From JAUWOY01 sp034431315 (GTDB taxonomy: Bacteria; Chloroflexota; Anaerolineae; VGOG01), in assembly GCA_034431315.1 (NCBI GenBank), contig DAOUDK010000023.1, positions 1-64,000 on the forward strand: 64,000 nucleotides of DNA, read 5' to 3'. Under the pieces are notes generated by a model. It searched no databases. It was not told the origin of the DNA and worked only from the letters and a program-made list of their open reading frames with translations. The position numbers were made by a program, and so were the translations under genes. Positions within the stretch are counted from its first letter, which is position 1. Every line of letters starts with the position of its first letter. Shown in pieces: positions 1 through 8,062 of the stretch.

Positions 1-95
1 CACTATATGCAGGTGCATTCCAATCAATTGCTACTATATGTGGTAGGAGGAAGCGAGCTTGTCCAGACTCCAGTGAACAAAGTTTACCCATCAAA
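1..95. other. Unidentified sequence abutting broken uvrA
   Basis: This short stretch replaces the rest of uvrA. It is visibly less GC-rich than the gene and contains a repeated ACTATATG word (about positions 2-9 and 33-40). I see no reading frame, terminal repeat or transposase fragment that would name it. Confidence 0.3.
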
Positions 96-740
96 TCACG
101 GTTGACAGAGTACTAGCCTATCCACCACCAACTCGATGTTGTGCTTCTTGTTTTTGTCCGGCTTGATTTTCTCGTCCAGCCCCCGTACGTTGCCGTCCAC
201 TCGCACGCGAGAGAAGCCATCGGCGCGGGCCTGGGCAAACACATCCTGAAATGCCCCCTTGCGGTTGCGGGCCAGCGGAGCCAATAACTGGAAGCGCGTG
301 CCCTCCGACAGTTCGCTTACCTGCTCCACAATCTCCTGCGCCGACTGGGCGCGCACCTCGCGCCCACACTGCGGGCAGTGCGGCGTGCCCACGCGGGCGA
401 AGAGCACCCGCAGGTAGTCGTAGATCTCCGTCACCGTGCCCACCGTCGAGCGAGGGTTCCTGCTCACCGCCTTCTGCTCGATGGCGATGGCGGGACTGAG
501 GCCGCCGATGAAGTCCACCTTCGGCTTCTCCATCTGGCCGATGAACTGCCGAGCGTAAGCGGAGAGCGATTCGACGTAGCGGCGCTGGCCCTCGGCGTAG
601 AGGGTGTCGAAGGCTAGCGAAGACTTGCCGCTACCAGAGACGCCGGTGATCACCACCAGCTTGAAGCGCGGCAGCCTCACGTCAATGTTCTTCAGGTTGT
701 GTTCCTTGGCTCCGCGAATGAGGATCTCATCGAAGTACAT
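96..740 (-). pseudogene. uvrA: UvrA N-terminal fragment (truncated)
   Basis: UvrA is the damage-recognition ATPase of UvrABC nucleotide excision repair and is normally about 940 aa. Only the first ~210 aa are present. Visible are the N-terminal Walker A (GVSGSGKSSL), the signature-like stretch YVESLSAYARQFIGQM, and the first half of a zinc finger (CPQCG). Homology runs to the residues VVDRLV and then breaks into LCQP and a stop, at about base 110. The 95 bases beyond are not uvrA. The ATG at 738-740 starts the usual UvrA N-terminus. The cause may be a real truncation by a rearrangement or element, or an assembly join near the window edge. A full copy may exist elsewhere. As drawn, it lacks the second ATPase half and should not work in repair. 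Confidence 0.75.
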
Positions 741-785
741 AGAGTTTCACCTCACGTAGAGTGATTCGAGCTCTCCTCGAATGTA

Positions 786-2135
786 TTATTCAGCTTGCTT
801 TATCACGCGCAGGGCTTTGAGGGTGATCCACTTGCTTGGTTGCCCCTTGCGCTCGATGCGCACGGCGGTGGAGCCGCCCTCCTTGAGCCAGCTACCGTCG
901 TCACTCTGCTTGGCGACGACGTGCTGCGCCAGTGCTCGGAAGCGCGAGTCGGCTGCGTAGCCGCAGGCGGCCAGCGCCTCCAGCGCGTCCAGCAGGTCGG
1001 ACTGGAAGTACCATGGGAAGCCGAATCGCAGCCAGCGGGCTTCCTCACCTGTGAAGTCGAAGGGATGGCTGAGTAGCGCCTCGGCCGTCTTGGTCATCGC
1101 CGCGTGGACTTCCTGAGCGGCAGGGGCGGCAACGAAGGCCCACAGTGCCTTGACTGCCAGCCAGTGGCAGGGGCGCTGCTTCTGGTACCAGCAGATGAGG
1201 CCGTCGTCCTGCTCCAGCCGCTCGATCATCGCTCTCCAGCCTTCGTCCACGCGAGGGTCGTTCCCGTAACCGAAATAGGCGAGGAAGCGCAGGCAGTTGG
1301 CGGTGTAGCAGGGCACGATGCACACCGGTCGGCGAGTCGGAAGCCAGGGCTTGCTGAGCACGAACTCGCAGCCCCGGCGCGTGCGCTCGTCGGGTGGTAC
1401 GCCCAAGCGGGAAAGGATGAGGAGTTGGCCTGATGCGCGTTTGATCCCGGTTGCCCGTTCTAGCGTATCCCACCACCCAGCGGAATCCTGACGGGCGAAG
1501 ATAGCCTGTACGTCCTCCGAGCCCGGGATGGCCGCCCGCGCCTCTGCCACCTGCGGGTCGTCTTCCGGGCGGTCGAGCAGGTGGGTCAGGGTAAAATAAC
1601 GTACCGAGGGGTTCTCCTCTTCCAGAAGCCAGGGGATAGAATCACCTTTGAGGTGGGAACCAGGCGAGTGCGTCGCTCGCCAGGCCCGTATCTGCGCAAC
1701 GTGCTCCTCCTCGTGCTCCCAGGCGACCTGTAGCCAGCCGGCCAGGTTGTCCCAATATGGTCCCTGAAATGGCCCGGCACGGAATAGGTCCTCATCGGGC
1801 ATATTGGCCAGGAGTTCCTCCATAGCCGTTTGGGTATCCCTCATCTTGGCCAGGATCTGCTCCAGCGACCAGGTGCTCCGTTCGGCGACCAGCCGGGCGT
1901 TGAAGGTATCCACGTCCTGGATGGCGGAGAAGTCTGGGCGCTCCCCAACCAGGATGCTTCTTATCCCCGCCAGGTCCCAGGCAGCCCAACCGCTGATGTG
2001 GGCCAGGATGTCCTTGATCGTCCATACCCCGGCCACCGGGAGTATCGTCATTTCCGTTTCACTCACGCCCTCGATGGCGGCCAGCAACTCTGCCCGTTCG
2101 CTTGCCAGGTGTTCCAGCATTCTCCGCTTGTCCAT
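786..2135 (-). CDS. DinB-like / alpha-alpha toroid fusion protein
   Basis: 449 aa, two parts. Residues 1-165 resemble DinB/DUF1706-type four-helix proteins (ILAHISGWAAWDL; HEEEHVAQIRAWR with histidines that could bind metal). Residues 170-449 are a helical-repeat domain like the prenyltransferase/squalene-cyclase toroid, and are clearly paralogous to the whole upstream gene (shared ENPSVRYFTLT/ENPSVRYWTLT and PSKWITLKALR/PSKWVTLDALR). The start is the ATG at 2133-2135, which overlaps the TAA of the upstream gene (TAATG), so translation is probably coupled. The frame stays open for another 140 codons upstream, but that part is only a shadow of the neighbouring gene. No catalytic motif of a cyclase (DXDD or QW) is evident, so the enzymatic role is unknown. 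Confidence 0.75.
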   Translation of the reverse strand: MDKRRMLEHLASERAELLAAIEGVSETEMTILPVAGVWTIKDILAHISGWAAWDLAGIRSILVGERPDFSAIQDVDTFNARLVAERSTWSLEQILAKMRDTQTAMEELLANMPDEDLFRAGPFQGPYWDNLAGWLQVAWEHEEEHVAQIRAWRATHSPGSHLKGDSIPWLLEEENPSVRYFTLTHLLDRPEDDPQVAEARAAIPGSEDVQAIFARQDSAGWWDTLERATGIKRASGQLLILSRLGVPPDERTRRGCEFVLSKPWLPTRRPVCIVPCYTANCLRFLAYFGYGNDPRVDEGWRAMIERLEQDDGLICWYQKQRPCHWLAVKALWAFVAAPAAQEVHAAMTKTAEALLSHPFDFTGEEARWLRFGFPWYFQSDLLDALEALAACGYAADSRFRALAQHVVAKQSDDGSWLKEGGSTAVRIERKGQPSKWITLKALRVIKQAE

Positions 2136-3037
2136 TATGTTTTCCTCGAGATGGTCTTCAGCAGCCGCAGCGCGTCGAGGGTGACCCACTTGCTGGGACG
2201 ATTGCGCTTCTCCAGCGGCCAAGTGCGAGAGACGGAGCCGCAAAGCCACCGGCCCTGCTCGTCTTGGCGGGCCAGGAATAGATCGAGCAGCGGGGCGAAG
2301 CGCGGGTCGCTGGCGTAGCCGTGGGCGGCCAGGGCTCGCAACGCGCTGAGCAGGTCCCAGGCGCGGGGCACACTGAAGGTGAACCAGCGTTTGTGCTCGC
2401 CCTCGAAGTCGTAGTCGGCGTCCAGCAGCGCATCGGACAGGCGTTGCACGACCTGTTCCGACTGCGGCGAGCGCATATCGGCCGGGAGCACGGCCAGGCC
2501 GTTGAGAGCGGCGATGGCGCCCCACAGGCAATCCCGGTGCTGGTAGCGGCCACAATCGAGCGCGTCCTCGGTGGACATATCCTCGACGAGGAAGGCGAAG
2601 GCGCGCCGCACGCGGGGGTCGTCGCCCAGGCCGAAGTAGACCAGGAAGGGAAGGTGCGGGCCAGTGGTGCAGGGGAACATACCGCTGCGGCGCGTTTTCG
2701 TCATCGAGAAGCCGCCGCTCTCGTGCTGGCAGAAGCGCAGGAAGGAATCACAGCCAGCAGCCGTGCGCTCATCCGGCTCTACGCCCAGCATGTGCAGAAT
2801 GCTCAGTACCGCCACCGCTCCCTGGGCGGTGTAGGGTTTGGTCTCGTCGTCGCCCCAGTGACCATCGGGGTGCTGGCGGGCGAACAACTCCTGCACCAGG
2901 GGTTGTTGCGCTATAGCCGCTTTGGCCTCCCGCACCTCAGGATCATCTGCTGGCCGGTCGGGGACATCGGTCAGCGTCCAGTAGCGGACCGAGGGATTCT
3001 CAGGCTCCAGCAGCCACTGAATTAGATCGGTTGTCAT
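2135..3037 (-). CDS. Prenyltransferase/cyclase-like toroid repeat protein
   Basis: 300 aa, no signal peptide. It is built of helical repeats of the alpha/alpha-toroid type: short motifs around aromatic and Gly residues (HPDGHWGDD, ESGGFSMTK, DEQGRWLCG) recur every 45-60 residues. Its whole length matches the C-terminal two thirds of the next gene. Stop and next start overlap (TAATG at 2133-2137). No squalene-cyclase DXDD or prenyltransferase zinc-site pattern is obvious, so a substrate cannot be assigned. The pair probably arose by duplication followed by addition of a DinB-like domain to one copy. Confidence 0.7.
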   Translation of the reverse strand: MTTDLIQWLLEPENPSVRYWTLTDVPDRPADDPEVREAKAAIAQQPLVQELFARQHPDGHWGDDETKPYTAQGAVAVLSILHMLGVEPDERTAAGCDSFLRFCQHESGGFSMTKTRRSGMFPCTTGPHLPFLVYFGLGDDPRVRRAFAFLVEDMSTEDALDCGRYQHRDCLWGAIAALNGLAVLPADMRSPQSEQVVQRLSDALLDADYDFEGEHKRWFTFSVPRAWDLLSALRALAAHGYASDPRFAPLLDLFLARQDEQGRWLCGSVSRTWPLEKRNRPSKWVTLDALRLLKTISRKT

Positions 3038-3087
3038 AGGGTTCCTCCACAGATATGACAGCGAAATTCAGGATTTATCGAATAGAA

Positions 3088-3123
3088 GTGGGACACCAGC
3101 CTAAGTGAGGACTGGTGTCCCAC
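3088..3123. repeat. Perfect 12-bp hairpin after DUF3795 gene
   Basis: GTGGGACACCAG at 3088-3099 pairs with CTGGTGTCCCAC at 3112-3123 around a 12-nt loop. It lies 6 bases downstream of the stop of the minus-strand DUF3795 gene and may end its transcript, but the run of Ts that follows is poor, so it may instead be a palindromic repeat. Confidence 0.55.
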
Positions 3124-3128
3124 TCTAC

Positions 3129-3608
3129 CTACTTGTCCTTGCCGAGCACGTCCGCGTAGGAGAAGCCAGCCTCGACCTTGGCCTTCTGCTCTGCCAGCCA
3201 GGCTTCGAGCCCTATCCCCCGGATGCGCTGACGTTCCTCCGTCAAGGCGGGGTAGCCCTCGTCAATCCCCTTCAGCTTCTCGCAAGGCTCCTCGTCGCAC
3301 TCCCAGCAGCCGGCCAGCCCTTTCTCCTTGGCGCAGATGCGGATGGCGCAATCGGGATTGCCGCCGCCCGCCAGGCAGCCCTCGCAATCCTGCGTCACCA
3401 GCCACTCCAGCACTCCCTCGAACTCAGGATAGTGCTTCGTGGCCGGGACGAACTCGGCCAGCGTGGGCGCCCACCCGGCGTAGCCGTAGGCCTTGAGCAG
3501 CCCCTGCAGCGACCTGGCCGTGTCCCGTATCTGCCCGTTCAGGATGGAGCAGGCGCCACAGTAGAGGCCACAGTAGGCAGCCAGATCCGCCCCTTCAATC
3601 GTACTCAT
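3129..3608 (-). CDS. DUF3795-type cysteine-rich protein
   Basis: 159 aa, cytoplasmic. The Cys pattern is typical of DUF3795: CGLYCGACS near the N-terminus, then CEGCLAGGGNPDCAIRICA and CWECDEEPCEK, suggesting a metal-binding fold. The family's biochemical role is not known. I prefer the ATG at 3606-3608 (protein begins MSTIEG): it sits 8 nt after a strong AGGAAGGGGG ribosome-binding site, whereas the upstream GTG lies almost inside that site. Transcription should start from a consensus promoter at 3660-3688 that carries two GAAC-N4-GTTC palindromes, so expression is probably repressed under most conditions. Confidence 0.75.
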   Translation of the reverse strand: MSTIEGADLAAYCGLYCGACSILNGQIRDTARSLQGLLKAYGYAGWAPTLAEFVPATKHYPEFEGVLEWLVTQDCEGCLAGGGNPDCAIRICAKEKGLAGCWECDEEPCEKLKGIDEGYPALTEERQRIRGIGLEAWLAEQKAKVEAGFSYADVLGKDK

Positions 3609-3636
3609 CAGGTTCACCCCCTTCCTGGTGTGGATT

Positions 3637-3652
3637 TAGAACTAATGTTCTA
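3637..3652. promoter_or_regulatory. TAGAAC-N4-GTTCTA operator-like palindrome
   Basis: A perfect 6+6 bp inverted repeat around TAAT lies just downstream of the -10 of the DUF3795 promoter. The core GAAC-N4-GTTC is that of Gram-positive-type LexA boxes. The same 16-bp pattern recurs at 51325-51340. Confidence 0.5.
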
Positions 3653-3659
3653 CGCTGCT

Positions 3660-3688
3660 ATTATACCAGAACATTTGTTCGCTGTCAA
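3660..3688 (-). promoter_or_regulatory. Consensus sigma-70-type promoter with internal palindrome
   Basis: On the minus strand, TTGACA (3683-3688) and TATAAT (3660-3665) are separated by exactly 17 bp. The spacer itself contains GAACAAATGTTC (3669-3680 as its complement), a second GAAC-N4-GTTC palindrome. A protein bound there would block RNA polymerase directly. Confidence 0.75.
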
Positions 3689-3706
3689 ATTCGCTTGGGC
3701 AGCCCA

Positions 3707-3892
3707 TCAAGAGCCTGACTGCTTTCGACCCAACGCCCACACCGCGCTGTTAAGCAGCCCGTGCAGGATCATCCAGCGCGTGTCCATGTCGGTCAGTTGT
3801 TGGAGCTCCAACAACTCGTCGGCTCGCTGCTGGAAGAAGGCCAGGGCTTCGGCATCGTGGGTGATCAAGTCATGTAAGAAGCGTTGGCCGTA
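3707..3892 (-). pseudogene. Remnant of an unidentified gene
   Basis: An open minus-strand frame reads about 61 residues (for example HDLITHDAEALAFF and LHGLLNSAVWALG) to a stop at 3707-3709, with sensible coding character but no start codon or ribosome-binding site. It looks like the C-terminal end of a lost gene. I do not recognise the family. Confidence 0.3.
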
Positions 3893-4018
3893 TTATAGCA
3901 CGACAAACCGCGCTCTGCAATTATGGAGTAGGGGCCAACCAGAGTCGCTCTCTTGACCAAATCTCTCATCTGGGCTACAATTTGATGTGCCTGATGAAAG
4001 GAGTTGGAGGCAGATCGT

Positions 4019-5209
4019 TTGAACTCGAAATCGTATCCCCTTGAACGCAAGTTAACCTTTCAGCTCGGCGCAGCGACTCTGGCCCGGCTGATTCTCAACA
4101 CCTCCCGACGCTTCGCCTACCCCTTCGCTTCGGCCCTCAGCCGGGGGTTGGGCGTGCCGCTGTCTGCCATAACCTCCCTCATCGCCGTCAACCAGGTGAC
4201 CGGGGTGCTCAGCCCGGTCTTTGGCCCGCTGGGAGACCGCTGGGGCTATCGGGTGATGATGCTCGCCGGATTGAGCATGCTCACTGTGGGAATGTTGGCC
4301 AGCGGCTTACTGCCGGTCTACGGTGTGGTGTTGCTGGGCCTGTTCCTGGCCGGGCTGGGCAAAAGCGTTTTCGATCCGGCCCTGCACGCCTACGTGGGCG
4401 AACGAGTGCCCTACCAGCGCCGGGGGCTGGCTATCGGGATGCTGGAATTCGCCTGGGCCGGGAGCGCATTGGTGGGCATTCCGCTCGTCGGCCTGTTGAT
4501 GGAGCGGCTGGGATGGCGGGCGCCCTTTTTTGTGCTGGGTGGACTGGGCCTGCTCAGCGTGGTCGCGCTGCGGGCCCTCATCCCCGACGACGGTCATCAG
4601 CAGCGCGACACCGGGAACCTGCCAGGTTTCCACGAGGCCTGGCGGCGGCTGAGCAGGGAACGAGCAGCCCTGGGCGCGCTCGGCTTTGGCCTCTTGATCA
4701 GCGCGGCTAATGACAACCTGTTCGTGGTCTACGGCATTTGGCTGGAGTCAGCTTTTGGCCTGAGCATCGTGGTGCTGGGGGCGGCCACCACCGTCATCGG
4801 CCTGGCCGAGCTGCTGGGCGAGGGACTCACCGCCACCATCGCCGATCGGCTAGGGCTGAAGCGAGCGATTGTCGCCGGCTTGATACTGTCGGCGCTGAGC
4901 TACATTCTGCTGCCGTTGGTGGGGCGGACACTACCGCTGGCGCTGATGGGACTGTTCGTCACCTTTCTCACCTTTGAATTCACCATCGTCACTGCTTTCT
5001 CCCTGTTCACCGAGATCCTACCCAATGCGCGGGCGACGATGATGTCGTCGAGTGTGGCCGCCATCAGCATCGGGCGGGCGATCGGCGCGCTCGTCGGTGG
5101 GCCAGTGTGGCTGGCCGGTGGGATACTGGCGACGGGCTGCGTCTCGGCAGCCGTCAGTGGATTGGCGCTGGTCTTGCTGGTTTGGGGGCTGCGGGGTTGG
5201 CGCGATTGA
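4019..5209 (+). CDS. MFS transporter
   Basis: 396 aa integral membrane protein with about 12 hydrophobic segments. The loop after the second segment carries the MFS motif A in the form GPLGDRWGYRVMM, and a related stretch (TATIADRLGLKRAI) appears at the start of the second half. This fits a proton-coupled drug or metabolite exporter, but the substrate is not predictable. I place the start at TTG 4019, about 8 nt after GGAGG at 4006-4010. The upstream TTG at 4004 would have its ribosome-binding site too close. The gene stands alone, followed by the DarG/DarT pair with its own promoter. Confidence 0.8.
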   Translation: MNSKSYPLERKLTFQLGAATLARLILNTSRRFAYPFASALSRGLGVPLSAITSLIAVNQVTGVLSPVFGPLGDRWGYRVMMLAGLSMLTVGMLASGLLPVYGVVLLGLFLAGLGKSVFDPALHAYVGERVPYQRRGLAIGMLEFAWAGSALVGIPLVGLLMERLGWRAPFFVLGGLGLLSVVALRALIPDDGHQQRDTGNLPGFHEAWRRLSRERAALGALGFGLLISAANDNLFVVYGIWLESAFGLSIVVLGAATTVIGLAELLGEGLTATIADRLGLKRAIVAGLILSALSYILLPLVGRTLPLALMGLFVTFLTFEFTIVTAFSLFTEILPNARATMMSSSVAAISIGRAIGALVGGPVWLAGGILATGCVSAAVSGLALVLLVWGLRGWRD

Positions 5210-5266
5210 GGTGTTGCAGACTGAGCTCTGTCCACAAGACCCAAACTGTATCAAATTGTTGAAGTG

Positions 5267-5275
5267 TGGTATAAT
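5267..5275 (+). promoter_or_regulatory. Extended -10 element ahead of darG
   Basis: TGG-TATAAT (TGn extended -10) lies 80 bp upstream of the darG start. The -35 region at 17 bp spacing is poor, which is common for extended -10 promoters. Confidence 0.5.
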
Positions 5276-5354
5276 TAAGGTCGGTGAGTTCGATGGAGTG
5301 AAGAGACACTGCGCCAGATGATGGTCTGGCATGAACTGCTGGGGAGAGAAGAAG

Positions 5355-6254
5355 ATGCTCATGTATGTGGACATCAGTCTGTTTGATTCGCCAGCCCAAA
5401 CGCTGGTTAACACCGTCAACACCGTGGGCGTGATGGGCAAAGGCATCGCCGCAGTTTTCAAAAGGCTCTACCCGGAGATGTATCAGCGGTACCGCCGCCT
5501 GTGCAAGGAAGGGAAGCTGGATGTGGGGATGCTGTACATCTACAGAACGCCGAACAAGATCATCGTCAATTTTCCCACCAAGAAGCACTGGCGCCAGCGT
5601 ACGCAGGTGGAGTACATTGAGACCGGGCTGGAGAAGTTTGTGGTACGCTACGGGGACTATGGCATTTCCAGTGTGTCGTTCCCCCAACTCGGTTGCGGAC
5701 ATGGCGAATTGGATTGGGAGACGCAGGTCCAACCGGTGATGGAACGTTACCTTCGAAACCTGCCCATCCCTGTGTACATCCACCTCTATCCCAAACCGTC
5801 CGACTTCATCCCTGAACGACTAGACGCTGATTACGCCAAGCAGGTACGCCTGGAGCGGCAACGTATTTCCACTGATCAGTTGTGGCGTGATCTGCAAAAG
5901 TTGGTCGGTCAGACATATCACCTGACCCTGTTTGGGCCAGTTGTGGAGGTGGGTGAAGAACACATTTTGTTCAAGCCGGTGACTGACCCAGGTAAACCTG
6001 CCATCGTCTACCGAGAAGATATTGAAGATCTGTGGAACACGTTACGGTTGCGCGGCACTGTGCGGGAAGGCGATGTGCCACAGCCCATTCAGGAGGACGG
6101 CGCCGACCAGTGGTTGTTTGAATTGCTAGAGCATCTGGACTATATCCAACCGATCAAGCTGCGTAGCAGAAGCCAGGAGGATTCCGTGCGGGGATTGCGA
6201 TACGCTCCCCACCCTGCAGCGGCGCTGCTTAGCGAAGCGGAGATCGTCGTATGA
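5355..6254 (+). CDS. darG: DarG-like macrodomain antitoxin
   Basis: 299 aa. Residues 1-155 are a macrodomain of the DarG type: NTVNTVGVMGKGIA forms the ADP-ribose-binding loop, followed by NFPTKKHWR and FPQLGCGHGELDW. In characterised systems this domain removes ADP-ribose from thymidine in DNA, reversing DarT. Residues 165-299 are a separate domain with no motif I recognise, in the position where known DarG proteins bind and block DarT. I choose ATG 5355, 8 nt after GGGGAG. An in-frame ATG at 5331 has no ribosome-binding site. The stop overlaps the next start (ATGA at 6251-6254), so antitoxin and toxin are translationally coupled. The gene order (antitoxin first) is the reverse of the usual darT-darG. 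Confidence 0.8.
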   Translation: MLMYVDISLFDSPAQTLVNTVNTVGVMGKGIAAVFKRLYPEMYQRYRRLCKEGKLDVGMLYIYRTPNKIIVNFPTKKHWRQRTQVEYIETGLEKFVVRYGDYGISSVSFPQLGCGHGELDWETQVQPVMERYLRNLPIPVYIHLYPKPSDFIPERLDADYAKQVRLERQRISTDQLWRDLQKLVGQTYHLTLFGPVVEVGEEHILFKPVTDPGKPAIVYREDIEDLWNTLRLRGTVREGDVPQPIQEDGADQWLFELLEHLDYIQPIKLRSRSQEDSVRGLRYAPHPAAALLSEAEIVV

Positions 6255-7219
6255 AGCTCTGGAAAGCCGACTTCGAACGTCACATCGAGAGGTGGTCGGC
6301 TCGATTAGGGAATCTGGAATGGTGGCCGCGTTACGTCTACCATTTCACCGACGTTCACAATGCTGCCAGCATCATTCAGGGCGGGTGTCTTTACAGCCGT
6401 GATGAAGCGGTGCGGCGCGGCTTGATGAGAGTGGATAACGCCAGTTCAGAGATCATCGAACAGACCCGGCCGGAACATATGAAGTATGTTCGTCTCTACT
6501 TTCGTCCACGCACGCCTACCCAATATCGCAACGAGGGGGTCCGTCCGATCAACCGGCGTGAATTGGGCGGTGCTCACTGCCCAATCCCAATCTACTTCTG
6601 TTTCGATGCGCTGACGGTGCTGGCGCTGGACGATGCCGAATTCTCCAACGGGAACATGGGCAGCCCACGCGCTTCCCACAGCACTGAGCGCGACTTCTTT
6701 CTTAGCATCCCGTTCCACCTGGTATTTCACAATCGCTGGTTCACACCTGACGAACGTGACGAGATCGTCTTTCGCCGCAACGCCGAGGTGTTGGTGCCGG
6801 ACAGTCTGCCGCTGGCTCCTGCGCTCAAGTTCATTGCCTGTCGCTCGGCGGCCGAACGGCAGACCCTGCTCCATTTGCTCCCTGCTGATCTACATCGCCA
6901 GTGGTTGCCACGCATCCGCTTGGGTGAACTAGGGCTTTTTGAGCGTAAGTGGACTTATGTGGAAGAGGTCATCACGGTGGACAGTGAGGTGGTTTTCCGC
7001 TTTAACCCCAACACCCGGACGCCCGGCCCATTTCAGGTCTCGTTCTCGTACCGCGAAGCTGGTAGAGGCCCCGAGCGCACCTGGAGAGGCGAGAAAGCGG
7101 CATTGAACAACTCACTGCGCATTCGGGTTCCTGGTGCTGTTTGGGGAACCGTCACCTTGTACCTGGATGACGCACTAGCCTTTGCCGGCGCGTTGGATTT
7201 CAAGGAAATCCCGTTCTAG
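6251..7219 (+). CDS. darT: DarT-like (DUF4433) DNA ADP-ribosyltransferase toxin
   Basis: 322 aa. DarT enzymes use NAD+ to ADP-ribosylate thymidine in single-stranded DNA. Family features seen: YHFTDVHNAASIIQGG (residues 30-45), LYFRPRTPTQYRN (82-94) and RRNAEVLVP (176-184), in which Glu179 matches the catalytic Glu. DarT proteins are normally about 200-220 aa. This one carries roughly 110 extra C-terminal residues, from about 210, rich in predicted beta strands (VVFRFNPN, FQVSFSYRE, GTVTLYLDD) and unlike anything I know. It is coupled to the macrodomain gene upstream. A terminator-like hairpin follows at 7254-7288. Confidence 0.8.
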   Translation: MKLWKADFERHIERWSARLGNLEWWPRYVYHFTDVHNAASIIQGGCLYSRDEAVRRGLMRVDNASSEIIEQTRPEHMKYVRLYFRPRTPTQYRNEGVRPINRRELGGAHCPIPIYFCFDALTVLALDDAEFSNGNMGSPRASHSTERDFFLSIPFHLVFHNRWFTPDERDEIVFRRNAEVLVPDSLPLAPALKFIACRSAAERQTLLHLLPADLHRQWLPRIRLGELGLFERKWTYVEEVITVDSEVVFRFNPNTRTPGPFQVSFSYREAGRGPERTWRGEKAALNNSLRIRVPGAVWGTVTLYLDDALAFAGALDFKEIPF

Positions 7220-7253
7220 TTAAGGAGATCTCCTACAGTGGTAGTGAAGAAAC

Positions 7254-7290
7254 AAGTGAGGCGCCGATTCTGGATCGAGGCCTCACTTTT
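7254..7290 (+). terminator. Hairpin after the DarG/DarT operon
   Basis: AAGTGAGGC (7254-7262) pairs with GCCTCACTT (7280-7288), then TT. The T-tract is short, so termination may be partial. The pncC ribosome-binding site follows within 20 bp. Confidence 0.45.
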
Positions 7291-7314
7291 GCAACCAGCG
7301 AGGAGAGGGAACTC

Positions 7315-7797
7315 ATGAACTCTTTGGAAGACATTGTCGCCCGCCTTTTGACCGAACAAGGACTGACCATCGCCGTGGCAGAATCCTGCACCGGTGGCCT
7401 CATCGCTCACCAGTTGACCAACGTGTCTGGCAGCTCGGCCTATTTCGTCGGCGGGGTGGTAGCTTATTCCAACCAGGTCAAGGAGCGAGTGCTGGGGGTC
7501 TCTGGCGAAACTCTCTCAGTACACGGGGCAGTCAGCGAGGAGACGGCGCGGGAGTTGGCTCGCCGCGCTCGCCGCCTTTTCAGCACTGATGTGGCCATCT
7601 CGTCCACGGGCATCGCTGGCCCCATCGGCGGCACGCCTGAGAAGCCAGTGGGCCTAGTCTACGTGGCCCTGGCCGCCCAGGATGTCGAGCGCTGCGAGCG
7701 ACATTTGTGGCGGGGAGATCGGCTGGAGAATAAACGAAGAACCGCCGAAGCAGCCCTGGAGATGCTCCGCCAATACCTGGAGGCGAGGCGACCATGA
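7315..7797 (+). CDS. pncC: CinA C-terminal-type nicotinamide-nucleotide amidohydrolase
   Basis: 160 aa, the stand-alone CinA C-terminal domain (PncC), which deamidates nicotinamide mononucleotide to nicotinate mononucleotide in NAD recycling. Diagnostic stretches are VAESCTGGLIAHQLTNVSGSS, shortened here, with the active Ser region, and STGIAGPIGGTPEKPVGLVY. Length is normal for the single-domain form. ATG 7315 follows a GAGGAGAGGG ribosome-binding region. The last codons overlap the next gene (ATGA). NAD recycling next to an NAD-consuming toxin is suggestive, but a terminator-like hairpin separates them. Confidence 0.85.
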   Translation: MNSLEDIVARLLTEQGLTIAVAESCTGGLIAHQLTNVSGSSAYFVGGVVAYSNQVKERVLGVSGETLSVHGAVSEETARELARRARRLFSTDVAISSTGIAGPIGGTPEKPVGLVYVALAAQDVERCERHLWRGDRLENKRRTAEAALEMLRQYLEARRP

Positions 7798-8054
7798 AAT
7801 TCGTAGACATCCCCACCGCTGTCGAGGCCCGCTTCGATGATGCCGGCCGGGTTACCCCCACCACATTCCGTTGGCGGGGGCGAGATGTGCGCATCAGCGA
7901 CGTTGGGCGGCGGTGGACGGAGCCGCACGGCCCGCACCAACTCCGCCACTACCTGGTCATGACCCCGGCTCATGACACTTTTGAGCTCTGCCTGGACACG
8001 GGCACCATGCAGTGGAAGATAACCAGGGTTTGGGAGAGGGAGAGGGTGGTGTGA
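7794..8054 (+). CDS. DUF6504-like small protein
   Basis: 86 aa, soluble. The layout (FVDIPTAVEARFDDAGRV, then TFRWRGRDVRI, a Trp, and a final MQWKITRVWE) resembles DUF6504 proteins, whose function is unknown. It overlaps pncC by 4 bp and is therefore co-translated. The stop is followed by a short GTGAAAC tandem repeat (8063-8090). Confidence 0.55.
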   Translation: MKFVDIPTAVEARFDDAGRVTPTTFRWRGRDVRISDVGRRWTEPHGPHQLRHYLVMTPAHDTFELCLDTGTMQWKITRVWERERVV

Positions 8055-8062
8055 CCTAAACC

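Noticed and set aside
2136..2555. In-frame 140-codon N-terminal extension of the DinB-toroid gene
   Set aside because: It overlaps the upstream gene in another frame, is Arg/Pro-rich shadow sequence, and the TAATG overlap with ATG 2135 marks the real start.
3105..3956. 283-codon plus-strand frame across the DUF3795 gene
   Set aside because: Antisense shadow of the DUF3795 gene and its promoter; no domain.
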